From Planctomycetota bacterium (GTDB lineage: Bacteria; Planctomycetota; UBA1135; GCA-002686595), in assembly GCA_020638875.1 (NCBI GenBank), contig JACKHS010000001.1:62001-126000 (forward strand): DNA of 64,000 bases, read 5' to 3'. A program made the translations under genes and the position numbers. The notes beneath the pieces were generated by a model, which saw nothing but the letters and a program-made list of their open reading frames with translations, made no database searches and was not told where the DNA came from. Numbering within the stretch: the first letter of the stretch is position 1; the number at the start of each line of letters is the position of its first letter. This document shows positions 7,753 through 17,506 of the stretch, piece after piece.

Positions 7753-9678
7753 ATGCTGCTGCCCCTCCTCGCCGGCCTGACGCTGCTCCTGCCCCAGGAC
7801 TCCCCCGGCGCGCCGCCCTCGCGCGAGCTGCTGCGCGGGCTCACCGCGCGCACGCGCCTGGCGGGCACGTCGGGCTCGTGGTGGGGCGCGCGCTACGTGC
7901 AAGGCGTGCTCGAGGAGGCCGGCTGGACGGTCGAGCTCGACCCGCGCGAGGTGCTGCTGTCGCTGCCGCGCGCGCTCGAGCTGCAAGCGTTCGAGGACGA
8001 CCAAGCCGACGCGCCCTTCCTCGCGACGCGCCACACGTGGGACCCGAACGCCGCGCCGCCGCGCGACCTGCCGCCCTTCAACGCGTGGTCGGCGAGCGGC
8101 ACGGCCGACGCGCCGCTCGTCGACGTGGGTCGCGGGCTGCGGCGCGACTTCGAGCGCCTGCGCGAGCTCGGCGTCGACGTGCGCGGCTGCGTCGCGATCG
8201 CGCGCTACGGCGGCAGCTACCGCGGCGTGAAGGCGCGCCTCGCGCAGGAGTACGGCTGCGCCGGGCTGTTGCTGTTCAGCGATCCGGCCGACGACGGCGC
8301 GGCGAAGGGCGCGGTCTGGCCGGACGGGCCGTGGAAGCCCGACTGGGCCGCGCAGCGCGGCTCGATCTCGCCGCTGGCCAAGGCGCCCGGCGACCCGTCG
8401 ACGCCCGGCTGGCCCTCGCCCGCGCCGGGCGTCGCGGCGCCGCGCCTCGCGCAGGCCGAGCTCGACGCCGCGCTGCCGCGCCTCCCCTGCATGCCGGTGC
8501 CGGCGCGCGACGCGCTCGCGCTGCTCGCGCGCCTCGACGAGGTCACGGTCGTCGGCGACGACGGCACGACGCACCCCGAGCGCCTCGGCCCCGGACCGGT
8601 GCACGTGCGTCTGACCGTCGACGCGCCACGCGAGCTGCGCACGATCGTCAACGTGCACGCGCGCCTCGCGGGCGCGGGCGACCTCGTCGTCGTCGCCGGC
8701 AACCACCGCGACGCGTGGGTGCGCGGCGCGCACGACGCGGGCGGCGGCACGGTGGCGCTCTTGCGCGCGGCGCAGCGCCTCGGCGAGCGCGCGGCGACGG
8801 GCTGGCGGCCGGCGCAGACGCTGCAGCTCTCCTTCTGGGACGCGGAGGAGTCGGGCCTCGTCGGCAGCACCGAGTGGGCCGAGGGCGAGGCGCAGGCGCT
8901 GCAGGAGCGCTGCATCGCCTACGTGAACGCCGACACCGCCGTGTCGGGCGCGCAGTTCCGGGGCGCGAGCGGCACGCCCGGCCTGCTCGCGACGCTCGAG
9001 GCCGCGCTCGCGGCGACGCCGGTGCTCGGCGCGCGCGCCGACGGCGCGCCGGCGAACCTGCTCGACGACTGGCGCGCCGCGCTCGGCGACGCGCGGCCCG
9101 CGCTGGGCCTGCCGGGCTCGGGCTCGGACTACACCGTGTTCCTGCACCACCTCGGCGTGCCCGTGCTCGACGTCGGCTTCACCGGCAGCGGCGGCGGGCA
9201 GTACCACACGGCCTTCGACGACTTCGCGGTGGTCGACCGCTTCCTCGACCCGCAGTGGCTCGGCCACGAGACCGCCGGGCTGTTCGTCGCGAACCTGCTG
9301 GTCGAGCTGGCCGAGCGCGGCTTCGCGAGCTTCGACGAGGCGCAGGCGGCGCGCCGACTCGCCGAGGTCGCGCGCGGCGAGGCGGCGTGGCTGGGCGAGG
9401 CGGAGAGCGCGCGCCTCGCGCAGGCCTTCGAGGCCGTCGCCGCCGCGCCGCGCGTGCGCGCCGGGAGCGCGCGGTTCTACCAGCGCCTCGCCGCGCGCGA
9501 CGGGCTGGAGGGGCGGCGCTGGTTCAAGAACCGCCTGTGGGCGCCGGGCCTCGACACCGGCTACGCGAGCGAGACCTTCCCCAGCCTGCGGCGCGCGCTC
9601 GAGGAGGGCCCCGCGGCGCTCGCGGCCGAGCTCGACTCGCTCGTCGCGGCGCTCGACGCCCTCGCCGCCGGCGACTGA
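7753..9678 (+). CDS. M28B metallopeptidase (glutamate carboxypeptidase II-like)
   Basis: 641 residues with a short hydrophobic export signal (MLLPLLAGLTLLLP). The middle contains a PA-like domain (RGCVAIARYGGSYRGVKA). The di-zinc site is complete: His318 and Asp328 in NHRDAWVRGAHD, Glu365/Glu366 in WDAEES, Asp394 in YVNAD and His485 in QYHTAFDD. Spacings of the first four match human PSMA (10, 48 and 76 residues after the first His). The C-terminal ~120 residues correspond to the transferrin-receptor-like dimerisation domain. It probably removes residues from peptides outside the cytoplasm. I start at 7753 for the signal peptide. The following ABC gene starts 3 bp after the stop. Confidence 0.93.
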   Translation: MLLPLLAGLTLLLPQDSPGAPPSRELLRGLTARTRLAGTSGSWWGARYVQGVLEEAGWTVELDPREVLLSLPRALELQAFEDDQADAPFLATRHTWDPNAAPPRDLPPFNAWSASGTADAPLVDVGRGLRRDFERLRELGVDVRGCVAIARYGGSYRGVKARLAQEYGCAGLLLFSDPADDGAAKGAVWPDGPWKPDWAAQRGSISPLAKAPGDPSTPGWPSPAPGVAAPRLAQAELDAALPRLPCMPVPARDALALLARLDEVTVVGDDGTTHPERLGPGPVHVRLTVDAPRELRTIVNVHARLAGAGDLVVVAGNHRDAWVRGAHDAGGGTVALLRAAQRLGERAATGWRPAQTLQLSFWDAEESGLVGSTEWAEGEAQALQERCIAYVNADTAVSGAQFRGASGTPGLLATLEAALAATPVLGARADGAPANLLDDWRAALGDARPALGLPGSGSDYTVFLHHLGVPVLDVGFTGSGGGQYHTAFDDFAVVDRFLDPQWLGHETAGLFVANLLVELAERGFASFDEAQAARRLAEVARGEAAWLGEAESARLAQAFEAVAAAPRVRAGSARFYQRLAARDGLEGRRWFKNRLWAPGLDTGYASETFPSLRRALEEGPAALAAELDSLVAALDALAAGD

Positions 9679-9681
9679 GCC

Positions 9682-11427
9682 TTGCGCCTGCTCGTCCGCT
9701 TCTACGGTCGCTTCCTGCGCTACAAGGCGCGCCTGGCGATCGGCTTCGCCGCGGTGGCCGCGACGCGCGTCACGGACATCGCGATCACGCTGGTCGTGGG
9801 CGAGGCGCTCAACCGCCTGAAGGCCGGCGAGGCGCCGAGCTTCCTGCCGCGGCTGCTCGCGTGGTTCGCGGCGTGGGGCCTGGCGCAGGCGCTCTTCAGC
9901 TTCCTGCAGCGCTGGTGCGTCGTCTCCGCGTCGCGCTTCGTCGAGGCCGAGCTGAAGCGCGACCTGTTCGCCAAGCTCGCGCGCCTCGACTTCGGGTTCC
10001 ACGACCGCACGCGCTCGGGCGACCTCGTCAGCCGCCTGACCTCGGACGTCGAGGCCGTGCGCATGTTCCTCGGCCCGGGCCTGATGTTCGCGCTCGGCGG
10101 CCTGGTGATGGTGCCGGTGACGCTGGTGATGCTCGCGCGCCGCGAGCCGCTCCTGACGCTGGTCATGGCGCTGCCGCTCTCGCTGATGGCGCTGTCGTTC
10201 AAGCTGCTCTACGGGCGGTTGCACGACGCGTCGCTGGCGGTGCAGGAGGCCGCGGGCGACCTGTCGCACGGCGCGCAGGAGAACTTCGCCGGCGTGCGCG
10301 TCGTGAAGGGCTACGGGCGCGAGGAACACCAGGCCGCGCGCTTCGCCGAGGTCTCGCGCAGGAACCGCGACGACCAGGTGCGCCTGGCCCGCGCGCGCGG
10401 CCTGGCGCACGCGCTCTCGACCGGCACGAGCCAGGTCACCTTCGTCGTGATCCTGCTGCTCGGCGGCCGCGCGATCCTCGACGGCCGCATGGGCATCGGC
10501 GACGCGCTGGTGTTCATCGACCTGACGATGAAGCTCTTCTGGCCGGTGCTGACGCTCGGCTGGATCGCGGGGCTCTACCCGCGCGCGGTGGCGAGCGCGC
10601 AGCGCATCGAAGAGGTGCTCGGCCGCGCGCCGGCCATCGTCGACCCGCCCGGCGCGCGCGCGCTCACGGGCTTCGACGGCTCGTTCCGCTTCGAGGGCGT
10701 CTCGTTCACCTACCCCGGCGCCGCGCGGCCGGCGCTGAGCGGCCTCGACTTCGAGGTGCCGGCCGGCAGCGTGCTCGGCGTCGTCGGGCCGACCGGCTCG
10801 GGTAAGACGACGTTGCTCGACCTGTTCGGGCGCCTGCACGCCGCGCAGGGCACGCTGCGCATGGGCGGCGAGCGCCAGGACGAGCTGACGCTGGCCTCGA
10901 TCCGCGCGCCGCTGGGCTACGTGCCGCAGGACTCGTTCCTGTTCTCCGACACCTGGCGCGAGAACGTCAACCTGGGCGCCGACGCGCCGCTGTCGGACGA
11001 GCGCCTGGCCGAGCTCGCGCGCATCGCGTGCCTCGACGAGGAGCTGGCGCGCTTCGAGGCCGGCTACGACCTGCGCATCGGCGAGCGCGGCGTGACGCTC
11101 TCGGGCGGTCAGCGCCAGCGCACGTGCATCGCGCGCGCGCTGGCGCGCGAGCCGCAGGTGTTGCTGCTCGACGACGCGCTCTCGGCCGTCGACACGGAGA
11201 CCGAAGCGCGCCTCGTGCGCCACCTGCGCGCGGCCGGCGCGGGCGCCACGGTCGTGATCGCCGCGCACCGCCTGAGCTCGGTGCGCCACGCCGACGACAT
11301 CCTCGTGCTCTCGGCGGACGGCCGCGTCGCGCAGACGGGCACGCACGACGAGCTCGTCGCCGCGGGCGGCTGGTACGCGGACACCTGGGCGCGCCAACAG
11401 CAGCGCGCGGAGCTGGAGGAGCTGTGA
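9682..11427 (+). CDS. ABC exporter subunit with degenerate ATPase site (heterodimer partner 1)
   Basis: 581 residues: an N-terminal six-helix transmembrane domain (to about 310) and a C-terminal nucleotide-binding domain. Walker A is GPTGSGKTT (369-377), the signature is canonical LSGGQRQR (about 473), and Walker B is LLLDDALSAVD with Asp498 in place of the catalytic Glu. An Asp here marks the non-catalytic half of heterodimeric exporters such as TM287/288 or BmrCD. The start is TTG at 9682, 3 bp after the peptidase stop. It overlaps the partner gene by four bases. Substrate unknown. Confidence 0.92.
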   Translation: MRLLVRFYGRFLRYKARLAIGFAAVAATRVTDIAITLVVGEALNRLKAGEAPSFLPRLLAWFAAWGLAQALFSFLQRWCVVSASRFVEAELKRDLFAKLARLDFGFHDRTRSGDLVSRLTSDVEAVRMFLGPGLMFALGGLVMVPVTLVMLARREPLLTLVMALPLSLMALSFKLLYGRLHDASLAVQEAAGDLSHGAQENFAGVRVVKGYGREEHQAARFAEVSRRNRDDQVRLARARGLAHALSTGTSQVTFVVILLLGGRAILDGRMGIGDALVFIDLTMKLFWPVLTLGWIAGLYPRAVASAQRIEEVLGRAPAIVDPPGARALTGFDGSFRFEGVSFTYPGAARPALSGLDFEVPAGSVLGVVGPTGSGKTTLLDLFGRLHAAQGTLRMGGERQDELTLASIRAPLGYVPQDSFLFSDTWRENVNLGADAPLSDERLAELARIACLDEELARFEAGYDLRIGERGVTLSGGQRQRTCIARALAREPQVLLLDDALSAVDTETEARLVRHLRAAGAGATVVIAAHRLSSVRHADDILVLSADGRVAQTGTHDELVAAGGWYADTWARQQQRAELEEL

Positions 11428-13238
11428 GCGCCACCGACCAGGACCCCGCCGAGGAGCTCGTCCAGGGCAAGGCGTTCGACCTGCGCCTGTTCCTGCGCCT
11501 GATGGAGTGGGCGCGGCCGCACGCGTGGCAGTTCGTCGTCTCGCTGCTCGTGCTCGTCGGCCTGTTCGCCGCGCAGCTCGGCGGGGCCTGGCTCTGGCGG
11601 CTGACCCTCGACGGCCCGCTCGAGGCCTTCCACGACGGGCGGCTCCCGCGCGCGGAGGCGTTGCGCGAGCTCTACCGCTACGTGGCCGCGTACGCCGGCA
11701 TCGTGCTCGCGTACTCCTGGCTCAGCTACTTCGAGATCGCGCAGCTCGGCCGCGCCGGCCAGGTCGTCGTGCACGACCTGCGCAGCGCCCTGTTCGAGCA
11801 CATGCTGCGCCTCGACCTGACGTGGTTCGACGCGCGCCCCACCGGCTCGCTCGTCACGCGCGTCACCAGCGACGTCGAGAACCTGGCCGAGCTGTTCACC
11901 TCGGGGCTGGTGGTGCTGGTCTTCGACCTCGCCAAGGTCGTCGTGCTGATCGTGCTGCTGTTCTGGCTCGACCGCGAGCTCGCGCTGGTCGTGACCGCGT
12001 TCACGCCGGTGCTGATCGGCGTCAGCCTGCTCTTCCGCGGCGGCGCGCGGCGCGGCTTCCGCGAGGTGCGCGCGCACCTCGCCAAGCTCAACGGCTACTT
12101 GCAGGAGGTGCTCTCCGGCGTGCGCGTCGTGCAGATGTTCCACCGCGAGGAGCGCGTCGGCGCGCGCTTCGCCGGCCTGGTCGAGCCCTACCTCGCGGCG
12201 AACCTGCGCACGCTGGTGCTCTTCGCGCTGTTCTTCCCGGCCATCGGCCTGACGGTCCTCGCGATCCAGGGCGCCTCGCTGTGGTTCGGCGGGCACAGCC
12301 TCGCCACGGGCGACCTCGCGTACGGCGAGTTCGTCCAGTTCTGGTTCTACCTCGCGATGCTCGTCGACCCGATCCGCGACCTGGGCGAGCGCTTCAACGT
12401 GCTGCAGGCCGCCTTCGCCTCGGCCGAGCGCGTCTTCCGCATCCTCGACACGCGCCCCGCGATCGCCGCGCCCGAGGGCCCCGCGCCGGTGCCGCCGCGC
12501 GGCGGCGACCTCGTCTTCGAGGACGTGGGCTTCGCCTACGTCCCGGGCCAGCCGGTGCTCGAGGAGCTGTCTTTCCGCATCGACGCCGGCGAGACCGTCG
12601 CGCTCGTCGGCGCGACCGGCGCGGGCAAGTCGACCATCGTCAACCTGGCGCTGCGCTTCCACGACCCGGACGTCGGCCGCGTCACGCTCGACGGTGTCGA
12701 CCTGCGCCGCTTCGCGCCGCCGGCGCTGCGCGCGCGCTCAGGCCTCGTGCTGCAGGAGGACTTCCTGTTCGAGGGCACCGTGCGCGAGAACCTGCTGATG
12801 GGCCGCGCGGGCATCGACGACGCGGCGCTCGAGCGCGCGCTCGACGCGAGCTGCGCGCGCGACGTGGTGGCGCGGCTCGACGGCGGCCTCGACGCGCGCC
12901 TGACCGAGCGCGGGGCGACGCTCTCGACGGGCGAGCGTCAGCTCCTCGCCATCGCGCGCGCGCTGGCCGGCGACCCCGAGCTGATCCTGCTCGACGAGGC
13001 CACCGCCAACGTCGACTCGGCCACCGAGGCGCGCATCGAGCAGGCCACGAAGAACCTGCTGCGCGGCCGCAGCGCGCTGGTGGTCGCGCACCGGCTCTCC
13101 ACCGTGCGCGGCGCCGACCGCATCCTCGTGCTGCACCGCGGGCGCTTGCGCGAGGCCGGCACGCACGCCGAGCTGCTGGCCCGCGGCGGCCTGTACGCGC
13201 GGCTGTACGCGCTCCAGTTCGACGACGCCGAGGCCTGA
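11424..13238 (+). CDS. ABC exporter subunit with consensus Walker site (heterodimer partner 2)
   Basis: 604 residues with a transmembrane domain (roughly 25-340) and a nucleotide-binding domain. Walker A is GATGAGKST (396-404), Walker B LILLDEATANVD keeps the catalytic Glu, but the signature is altered to LSTGERQ. Together with partner 1 this gives one competent and one degenerate composite ATP site. GTG at 11424 overlaps the previous stop (GTGA), so the two are translationally coupled. Family members export lipids, peptides or drugs; nothing here fixes the substrate. Confidence 0.93.
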   Translation: MSATDQDPAEELVQGKAFDLRLFLRLMEWARPHAWQFVVSLLVLVGLFAAQLGGAWLWRLTLDGPLEAFHDGRLPRAEALRELYRYVAAYAGIVLAYSWLSYFEIAQLGRAGQVVVHDLRSALFEHMLRLDLTWFDARPTGSLVTRVTSDVENLAELFTSGLVVLVFDLAKVVVLIVLLFWLDRELALVVTAFTPVLIGVSLLFRGGARRGFREVRAHLAKLNGYLQEVLSGVRVVQMFHREERVGARFAGLVEPYLAANLRTLVLFALFFPAIGLTVLAIQGASLWFGGHSLATGDLAYGEFVQFWFYLAMLVDPIRDLGERFNVLQAAFASAERVFRILDTRPAIAAPEGPAPVPPRGGDLVFEDVGFAYVPGQPVLEELSFRIDAGETVALVGATGAGKSTIVNLALRFHDPDVGRVTLDGVDLRRFAPPALRARSGLVLQEDFLFEGTVRENLLMGRAGIDDAALERALDASCARDVVARLDGGLDARLTERGATLSTGERQLLAIARALAGDPELILLDEATANVDSATEARIEQATKNLLRGRSALVVAHRLSTVRGADRILVLHRGRLREAGTHAELLARGGLYARLYALQFDDAEA

Positions 13239-13299
13239 GCCGGGCCGCGCCGCGCCCGAGAGCCCGCCTCGAGCCCCCGCGCGCGGCGCCGCGCGTGCT

Positions 13300-15195
13300 A
13301 TGACTACCGCCATGCGTCCGCTGCTCTGCCTCCTCGTCGCGCTGCTCCTCGCCCCGCTCGCCCCCGCCGCCCGCGCGGGCGAGCACGCCCCGCCGCTGGC
13401 CATCGACGGCGAGCCCGTGCCGTGGGCCGACTTCGCCACGTGGCTGGTGGGCCTGCGCGGCGCCGAGCACGCGCGCGAGTACGCGCTGCACGTCGCGCTC
13501 GTGCGCGCGGCGCAGGCCGAAGGCGTGCAGGTCTCCGACGAGGCGCTCGCGGCCGAGGTGCGGCGCGAGGCCGAGCAGCGCGTCGAGCGCGCGTTCGGCG
13601 GCGACCGCGCGGCGTGGGAGGCCGAGCTGGCGCTCTCGCACCTCGCGCCCGACAGCTACTACGCGACGCGCGTGGCCGAGCTGCACGAGGCGCGGCTGAG
13701 CGAGGAGCTCGCCAAGCGCCGGCGCGTGCTCGACGACGCGACGCTGCACCGCGTGTGGGAGCGCGAGTACGGCCCGCAGGGCCAGCGCCTCGAGCTCTCG
13801 CTGCTGCAGGTCCCCGTCGAGCTCGCCGAGCAGCCGCCGGGCGCGACGCGCGACGAGGTGCTCGAGCTGGGCCGCAAGGCGCGCGCGGCCGCGCTGGCGC
13901 GCGCGGAGGCGCTGCGCGCGCGGCTGGCCGCCGGCGCGGACTGGGCCGAGCTGGTGCGCGCCGAGTCGGCCGACGCCGCCTCGCGCGCGCGCGACGGCCG
14001 GCTCGACGGCCCCTTCCAGGTGCAGGACTGGCCCGGGCTCGACCTCGCGCCGCTGCTCGAGTCGCCGGTCGGCGCGGTGGCCCCGCCGCTGCTCTCGCGC
14101 GGCGCGTACAACCTGTTCCGCGTCGACGCGCGCACGACGCACCCCTTCGCGGAGGTGCGCGACGAGGTCGAGCGCATCGCGCGCGACGCGCCCGTCACGG
14201 CGCTGGAGAACGAGGCGCTGCAGGCCGAGCTGGCCGCCTCGCAGACGCTCGAGGTGCTGCCCGAGATGACGCGCGCCACGAGCGCGGCCGAGCCGCGCCT
14301 CGAGCGCGCCGTGCTCGCGCTCGACGGCCGGCCGGTCACGCGCGAGACCTACGCCGAGTGGCTGGTGCCGCAGCGCGGGCGCGCGCTGGCCTCGGCCTTC
14401 GTCGACCGGCGCACGATCGCGCGCCTGGCCGCGGCGGCGGGCGTGAGCGTGACGCGCGTCGAGGTCGAGACGCGCGCTGCGGAGGAGCTGGACACGCTCG
14501 TCGACCTGTTCTTCCAGGGCGACCGCCAGGCGTGGCGCGAGGACATGGCCGCCAAGGGCGAGCGCGAGGACGACGCGCGCCGCAAGGCGCTGCTGCGCGT
14601 GGAGCACACGCTGCTCGCCGAGAAGCTGCTGATGGCGACGCGCGAGATCACCGAGGAGCAGGTCGAGCGCGCCTGGGTCGAGCGCTACGGCGAGGGCGGC
14701 CGCAGCCTCGAGGTGCGCCGCATCCTGCGCCAGCCCGGCCAGCCGCCCGAGAGCCTGCGCACGCGCGAGGAGCTCGAGCGCTGGCTGGCCGAGGCCGACG
14801 CGGCCGCGCTGGCCTTCCTCGCGTCGCTGCGCGAGCGCGCGCTCGCCGGCGAGGACTTCGGCGCGCTGGCGCGCACGTGGTCGGAGGACGCGCTGACGCG
14901 CGACCTCGGCGGCAGCGAACCCGGGCGCTTCCGGCTCCACACCTGGCCGGACGACGTGCAGGACGCGGTGCGCGCGCTCGCGCCCGGCGGCATCACGCCG
15001 CCGCTCTCGCTCGAGCACCAGCACTTCCTCTTCGAGCTGCAGCGCGTCGAGGTGGTGCCGCTCGCGGACGTGCACGACGAGCTCGCGCGCGACCTCGCCG
15101 CCACGCGGCCCAGCCAGGTCGAGGTCGCCGGCTTCGTCAACGCCGCCACGGCCGCCCGCGACGTCGAGTTCCTGCCGGGGATGCTGCCGCGCTGA
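13300..15195 (+). CDS. duplicated parvulin-type peptidyl-prolyl isomerase/foldase
   Basis: 631 residues, exported (MRPLLCLLVALLLAPLAPA begins at Met5, position 13312, an equally possible start). The protein looks like two homologous halves, about 30-325 and 335-631. Each opens with a similar segment (AIDGEPVPWADFATWLVGLR; ALDGRPVTRETYAEWLVPQR), has a helical chaperone-like stretch, a VWEREYG/AWVERYG turn, and then a PpiC-like rotamase domain (GADWAELVRAESAD; GEDFGALARTWSEDA). This resembles SurA/PrsA-type foldases with two parvulin domains, acting on secreted proteins. Substrate-binding residues were not verified. Confidence 0.8.
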   Translation: MTTAMRPLLCLLVALLLAPLAPAARAGEHAPPLAIDGEPVPWADFATWLVGLRGAEHAREYALHVALVRAAQAEGVQVSDEALAAEVRREAEQRVERAFGGDRAAWEAELALSHLAPDSYYATRVAELHEARLSEELAKRRRVLDDATLHRVWEREYGPQGQRLELSLLQVPVELAEQPPGATRDEVLELGRKARAAALARAEALRARLAAGADWAELVRAESADAASRARDGRLDGPFQVQDWPGLDLAPLLESPVGAVAPPLLSRGAYNLFRVDARTTHPFAEVRDEVERIARDAPVTALENEALQAELAASQTLEVLPEMTRATSAAEPRLERAVLALDGRPVTRETYAEWLVPQRGRALASAFVDRRTIARLAAAAGVSVTRVEVETRAAEELDTLVDLFFQGDRQAWREDMAAKGEREDDARRKALLRVEHTLLAEKLLMATREITEEQVERAWVERYGEGGRSLEVRRILRQPGQPPESLRTREELERWLAEADAAALAFLASLRERALAGEDFGALARTWSEDALTRDLGGSEPGRFRLHTWPDDVQDAVRALAPGGITPPLSLEHQHFLFELQRVEVVPLADVHDELARDLAATRPSQVEVAGFVNAATAARDVEFLPGMLPR

Positions 15196-15205
15196 GGCCG
15201 CGACG

Positions 15206-16693
15206 CTACTGGAACGTCACGCTGCGCGCGCTCGTGAAGTTCATCACGTTCGCGGCGCCGTCGCGGTACCAGAGCTGGAAGTGCCACGTCGTGCCCGGCG
15301 GCGTCGGCTGCCCGCCGGCGCCCGTCGGCACGGCGCCGAGGTCCACCGCGCGTTGCAGCTCGCCGCTCGGACCGACGAGCTGCGGCGGACCGAGCCGCCC
15401 GAGCGGCTGCGCGAGGCAGAGCGTGCCCGCGCCGCCCAGGAAGCTCGGCACGACCTGCGTGCCGGCGCTGACCACGAAGAGCGCGTTCTGTCCGGGCGGC
15501 AGGTCGTCGGCGAAGAGCGTGCAGGCGCCGTCCGCGGCGACCGGGCTGCCGTAGGCCGCGAGGTCCGGCGACTTGCCGACGCTGTTCACCACGGACGGCG
15601 CGCACACGTCGCTGCCGAGCAAGGCGCCGCCGACGGGTGCGAAGCGCGCGCGGAAGGCGCGCCGGCCGCCCGCGGCCAGCACCGCGCGCCCGACGACGAC
15701 GTTGCCGTCGGCGCTCATGCCGTACGGCTCGAGGCGCTGCACGCCGCTCAGCGACACGCCGTTCGCGGCGAGGTGCGCGGCGAGGTCGACGACGCCGGTC
15801 GCGGGCGAGTAGTAGAAGCCGACCGTGGCCCCGGAGCCCGTCCTGTACGTGCCGACGAACGTCTCGGCGGTCGCGTCGGCGTCGCGCACGAACAGCAGCG
15901 AGATCGCGCTCGGCCACGCCCCCACCGGCTGCAGGCCGCCGCCCGCGGTCCAGGCGCAGGCCTGCGCGCCGGTCGCACTGCTGCAGGAGCCGAGCACGCG
16001 CGTGCCGTCGTGCGACACCGCGGTCGCGATCGACTCGCTGAAGCCGCTCAGCACGCCGAGGTCGACCAGGCCGTTCGTCGGATCCCAGCTCGTCGCGCGC
16101 GAGGCGAAGGTCGCGAGCGTGCTCCAGCCCACCGCGACCGGCGCGTCGAGCGCGACGGCCTCGATGGCGCTCGAGTGCGCCGTGGACAGGAACCCGGTCG
16201 AGAACGGCGCGCCGCCCGCCGGCCAGAGCGTGCCCTCCTCGAGGTCCTGGTCGTAGCTGTAGCCGCCGACCCACGCGCCCGTGCGGTCGGTGCACGCGGG
16301 CGAGGAGAGCCGGACCGACGTCTGTCCGCCGAGCGCCGGCAGGTGCGTCATGCCCGTCCCGGCTTCCCAGCGGAAGCCCTCGATCACGTTGGGCGACGTG
16401 CCCCAGCCGACGACCACGCGCCCGTCGCCGCTGACGCCCTGCGCCGTCGAGTCGGTGGTGACCCCGGGCACGACGCCGAGCAGCTGGTAGCCGCCGACGT
16501 CGCTCCAGCGGAACGCCTCGTAGGCGGGCCACGCCGTGCCGACGAGCACCTGGCCGTCGGCGCTGCAGTCGGTGGCCTCGGCCTGCTGGAAGCCGGGCGG
16601 CAACGGCAGGAGGTGGAGCTCGGCGCCGGAGGGCGCGGCGAGGGCGGACGTCTTGAGGGCCAGCGTGGCGAGCGCGAGGGTCGGGAGGTGCAT
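15206..16693 (-). CDS. exported HAF-repeat protein with WYRD C-terminal module
   Basis: 495 residues from ATG 16693, with a signal peptide ending near ALAAP. The body has repeated units of the kind GxAxxVSGDGxVVVGW (for example TAQGVSGDGRVVVGWG, YGMSADGNVVVGRAVL), matching the HAF extracellular repeat family, which probably forms a beta-propeller. The last ~110 residues carry a diverged form of the C-terminal module shared with four other exoproteins here, ending in WHFQLWYRDGAANVMNFTSA. The module suggests common sorting or attachment. Function unknown. Confidence 0.8.
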   Translation of the reverse strand: MHLPTLALATLALKTSALAAPSGAELHLLPLPPGFQQAEATDCSADGQVLVGTAWPAYEAFRWSDVGGYQLLGVVPGVTTDSTAQGVSGDGRVVVGWGTSPNVIEGFRWEAGTGMTHLPALGGQTSVRLSSPACTDRTGAWVGGYSYDQDLEEGTLWPAGGAPFSTGFLSTAHSSAIEAVALDAPVAVGWSTLATFASRATSWDPTNGLVDLGVLSGFSESIATAVSHDGTRVLGSCSSATGAQACAWTAGGGLQPVGAWPSAISLLFVRDADATAETFVGTYRTGSGATVGFYYSPATGVVDLAAHLAANGVSLSGVQRLEPYGMSADGNVVVGRAVLAAGGRRAFRARFAPVGGALLGSDVCAPSVVNSVGKSPDLAAYGSPVAADGACTLFADDLPPGQNALFVVSAGTQVVPSFLGGAGTLCLAQPLGRLGPPQLVGPSGELQRAVDLGAVPTGAGGQPTPPGTTWHFQLWYRDGAANVMNFTSARSVTFQ

Positions 16694-16932
16694 GGCTCCG
16701 ACTCTACGGCGCGCGCGCCGGAGCGCCAGCCGCGCGCCACCTCGCCGCGCGCGGCAGCCGGCCGGCACGCATCAGGAGACACGACGCTCCGCTCCGCGCG
16801 CGGACCGCGAGGAGGCCGCCGCGCGAACGCGTCGCCCCCCGCGCCTCCACGACGCGCCGCCGCGTGCCTACAATCGCGGCGCCGCCGCGCGCAGCACCAG
16901 CGACGACGACCGGCGACCCGACACCACGCGCC

Positions 16933-17484
16933 ATGGGAGATCCGAGAGCCGAAGTCACGCGCCTGCTCGCGCAGGGCGAGCCGGGCGCGCCGGCGCTGCT
17001 CGAGCTCGTGTACGGCGAGCTGCACGCCATGGCGCGCGGCCGCATGGGCGGCGAGCGCGCCGGGCACACGCTGCAGGCGACCGCGCTGGTCAGCGAGGCC
17101 TGGCTGCGCCTGGGCAGCGCCGAGGCCGGCTGGCGCGACCGCAGCCACTTCTTCGCCGCGGCGTCCGAGGCCATGCGCCGCATCCTGGTGGACCACGCGC
17201 GCAAGGTGCGCAGCCAGAAGCGCGGCGGTGACCTGGCGCGCGTGACGCTGGGGGCGCCCGACGCCGCGCTCGAGGTCTGGCCGGACGAGCTGCTCGCCCT
17301 CGACGAAGCGCTGAACGCGCTCGAGCGCGAGGACCCGCGCGCGGCCGAGGTCACGCGCCTGCGCTACTTCGTGGGCCTCTCGATGCCGGAGGTCGCGCAG
17401 GCCCTCGACGTCTCCGAGCGCACGGCGCACCGCGAGTGGACCTTCGCGCGCGCCCGCCTGTCCGAGCTCCTCGCGGAGCGCTGA
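16933..17484 (+). CDS. ECF RNA polymerase sigma factor (Sig-70_X6 type)
   Basis: 183 residues. Region 2 is seen around HTLQATALVSEAWLRL and HFFAAASEAMRRILVDHAR, a pattern typical of the planctomycete/acidobacterial ECF subfamily often named Sig-70_X6. Region 4 near the end holds a helix-turn-helix (LSMPEVAQALDVSERTAHREW). I start at ATG 16933; an upstream ATG at 16864 adds a low-complexity Pro/Thr stretch. No separate anti-sigma factor gene is seen; the kinase gene begins 22 bp downstream and such sigma factors are often controlled by phosphorylation. Confidence 0.9.
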   Translation: MGDPRAEVTRLLAQGEPGAPALLELVYGELHAMARGRMGGERAGHTLQATALVSEAWLRLGSAEAGWRDRSHFFAAASEAMRRILVDHARKVRSQKRGGDLARVTLGAPDAALEVWPDELLALDEALNALEREDPRAAEVTRLRYFVGLSMPEVAQALDVSERTAHREWTFARARLSELLAER

Positions 17485-17506
17485 GCCGGGGCACGGGGAC
17501 GGCGCG

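Noticed and set aside
7528..11397. A very long minus-strand open frame across the M28 peptidase and ABC genes
   Set aside because: Its translation is Arg/Ala/Glu-rich without domains and lies antisense to genes with complete catalytic motifs.
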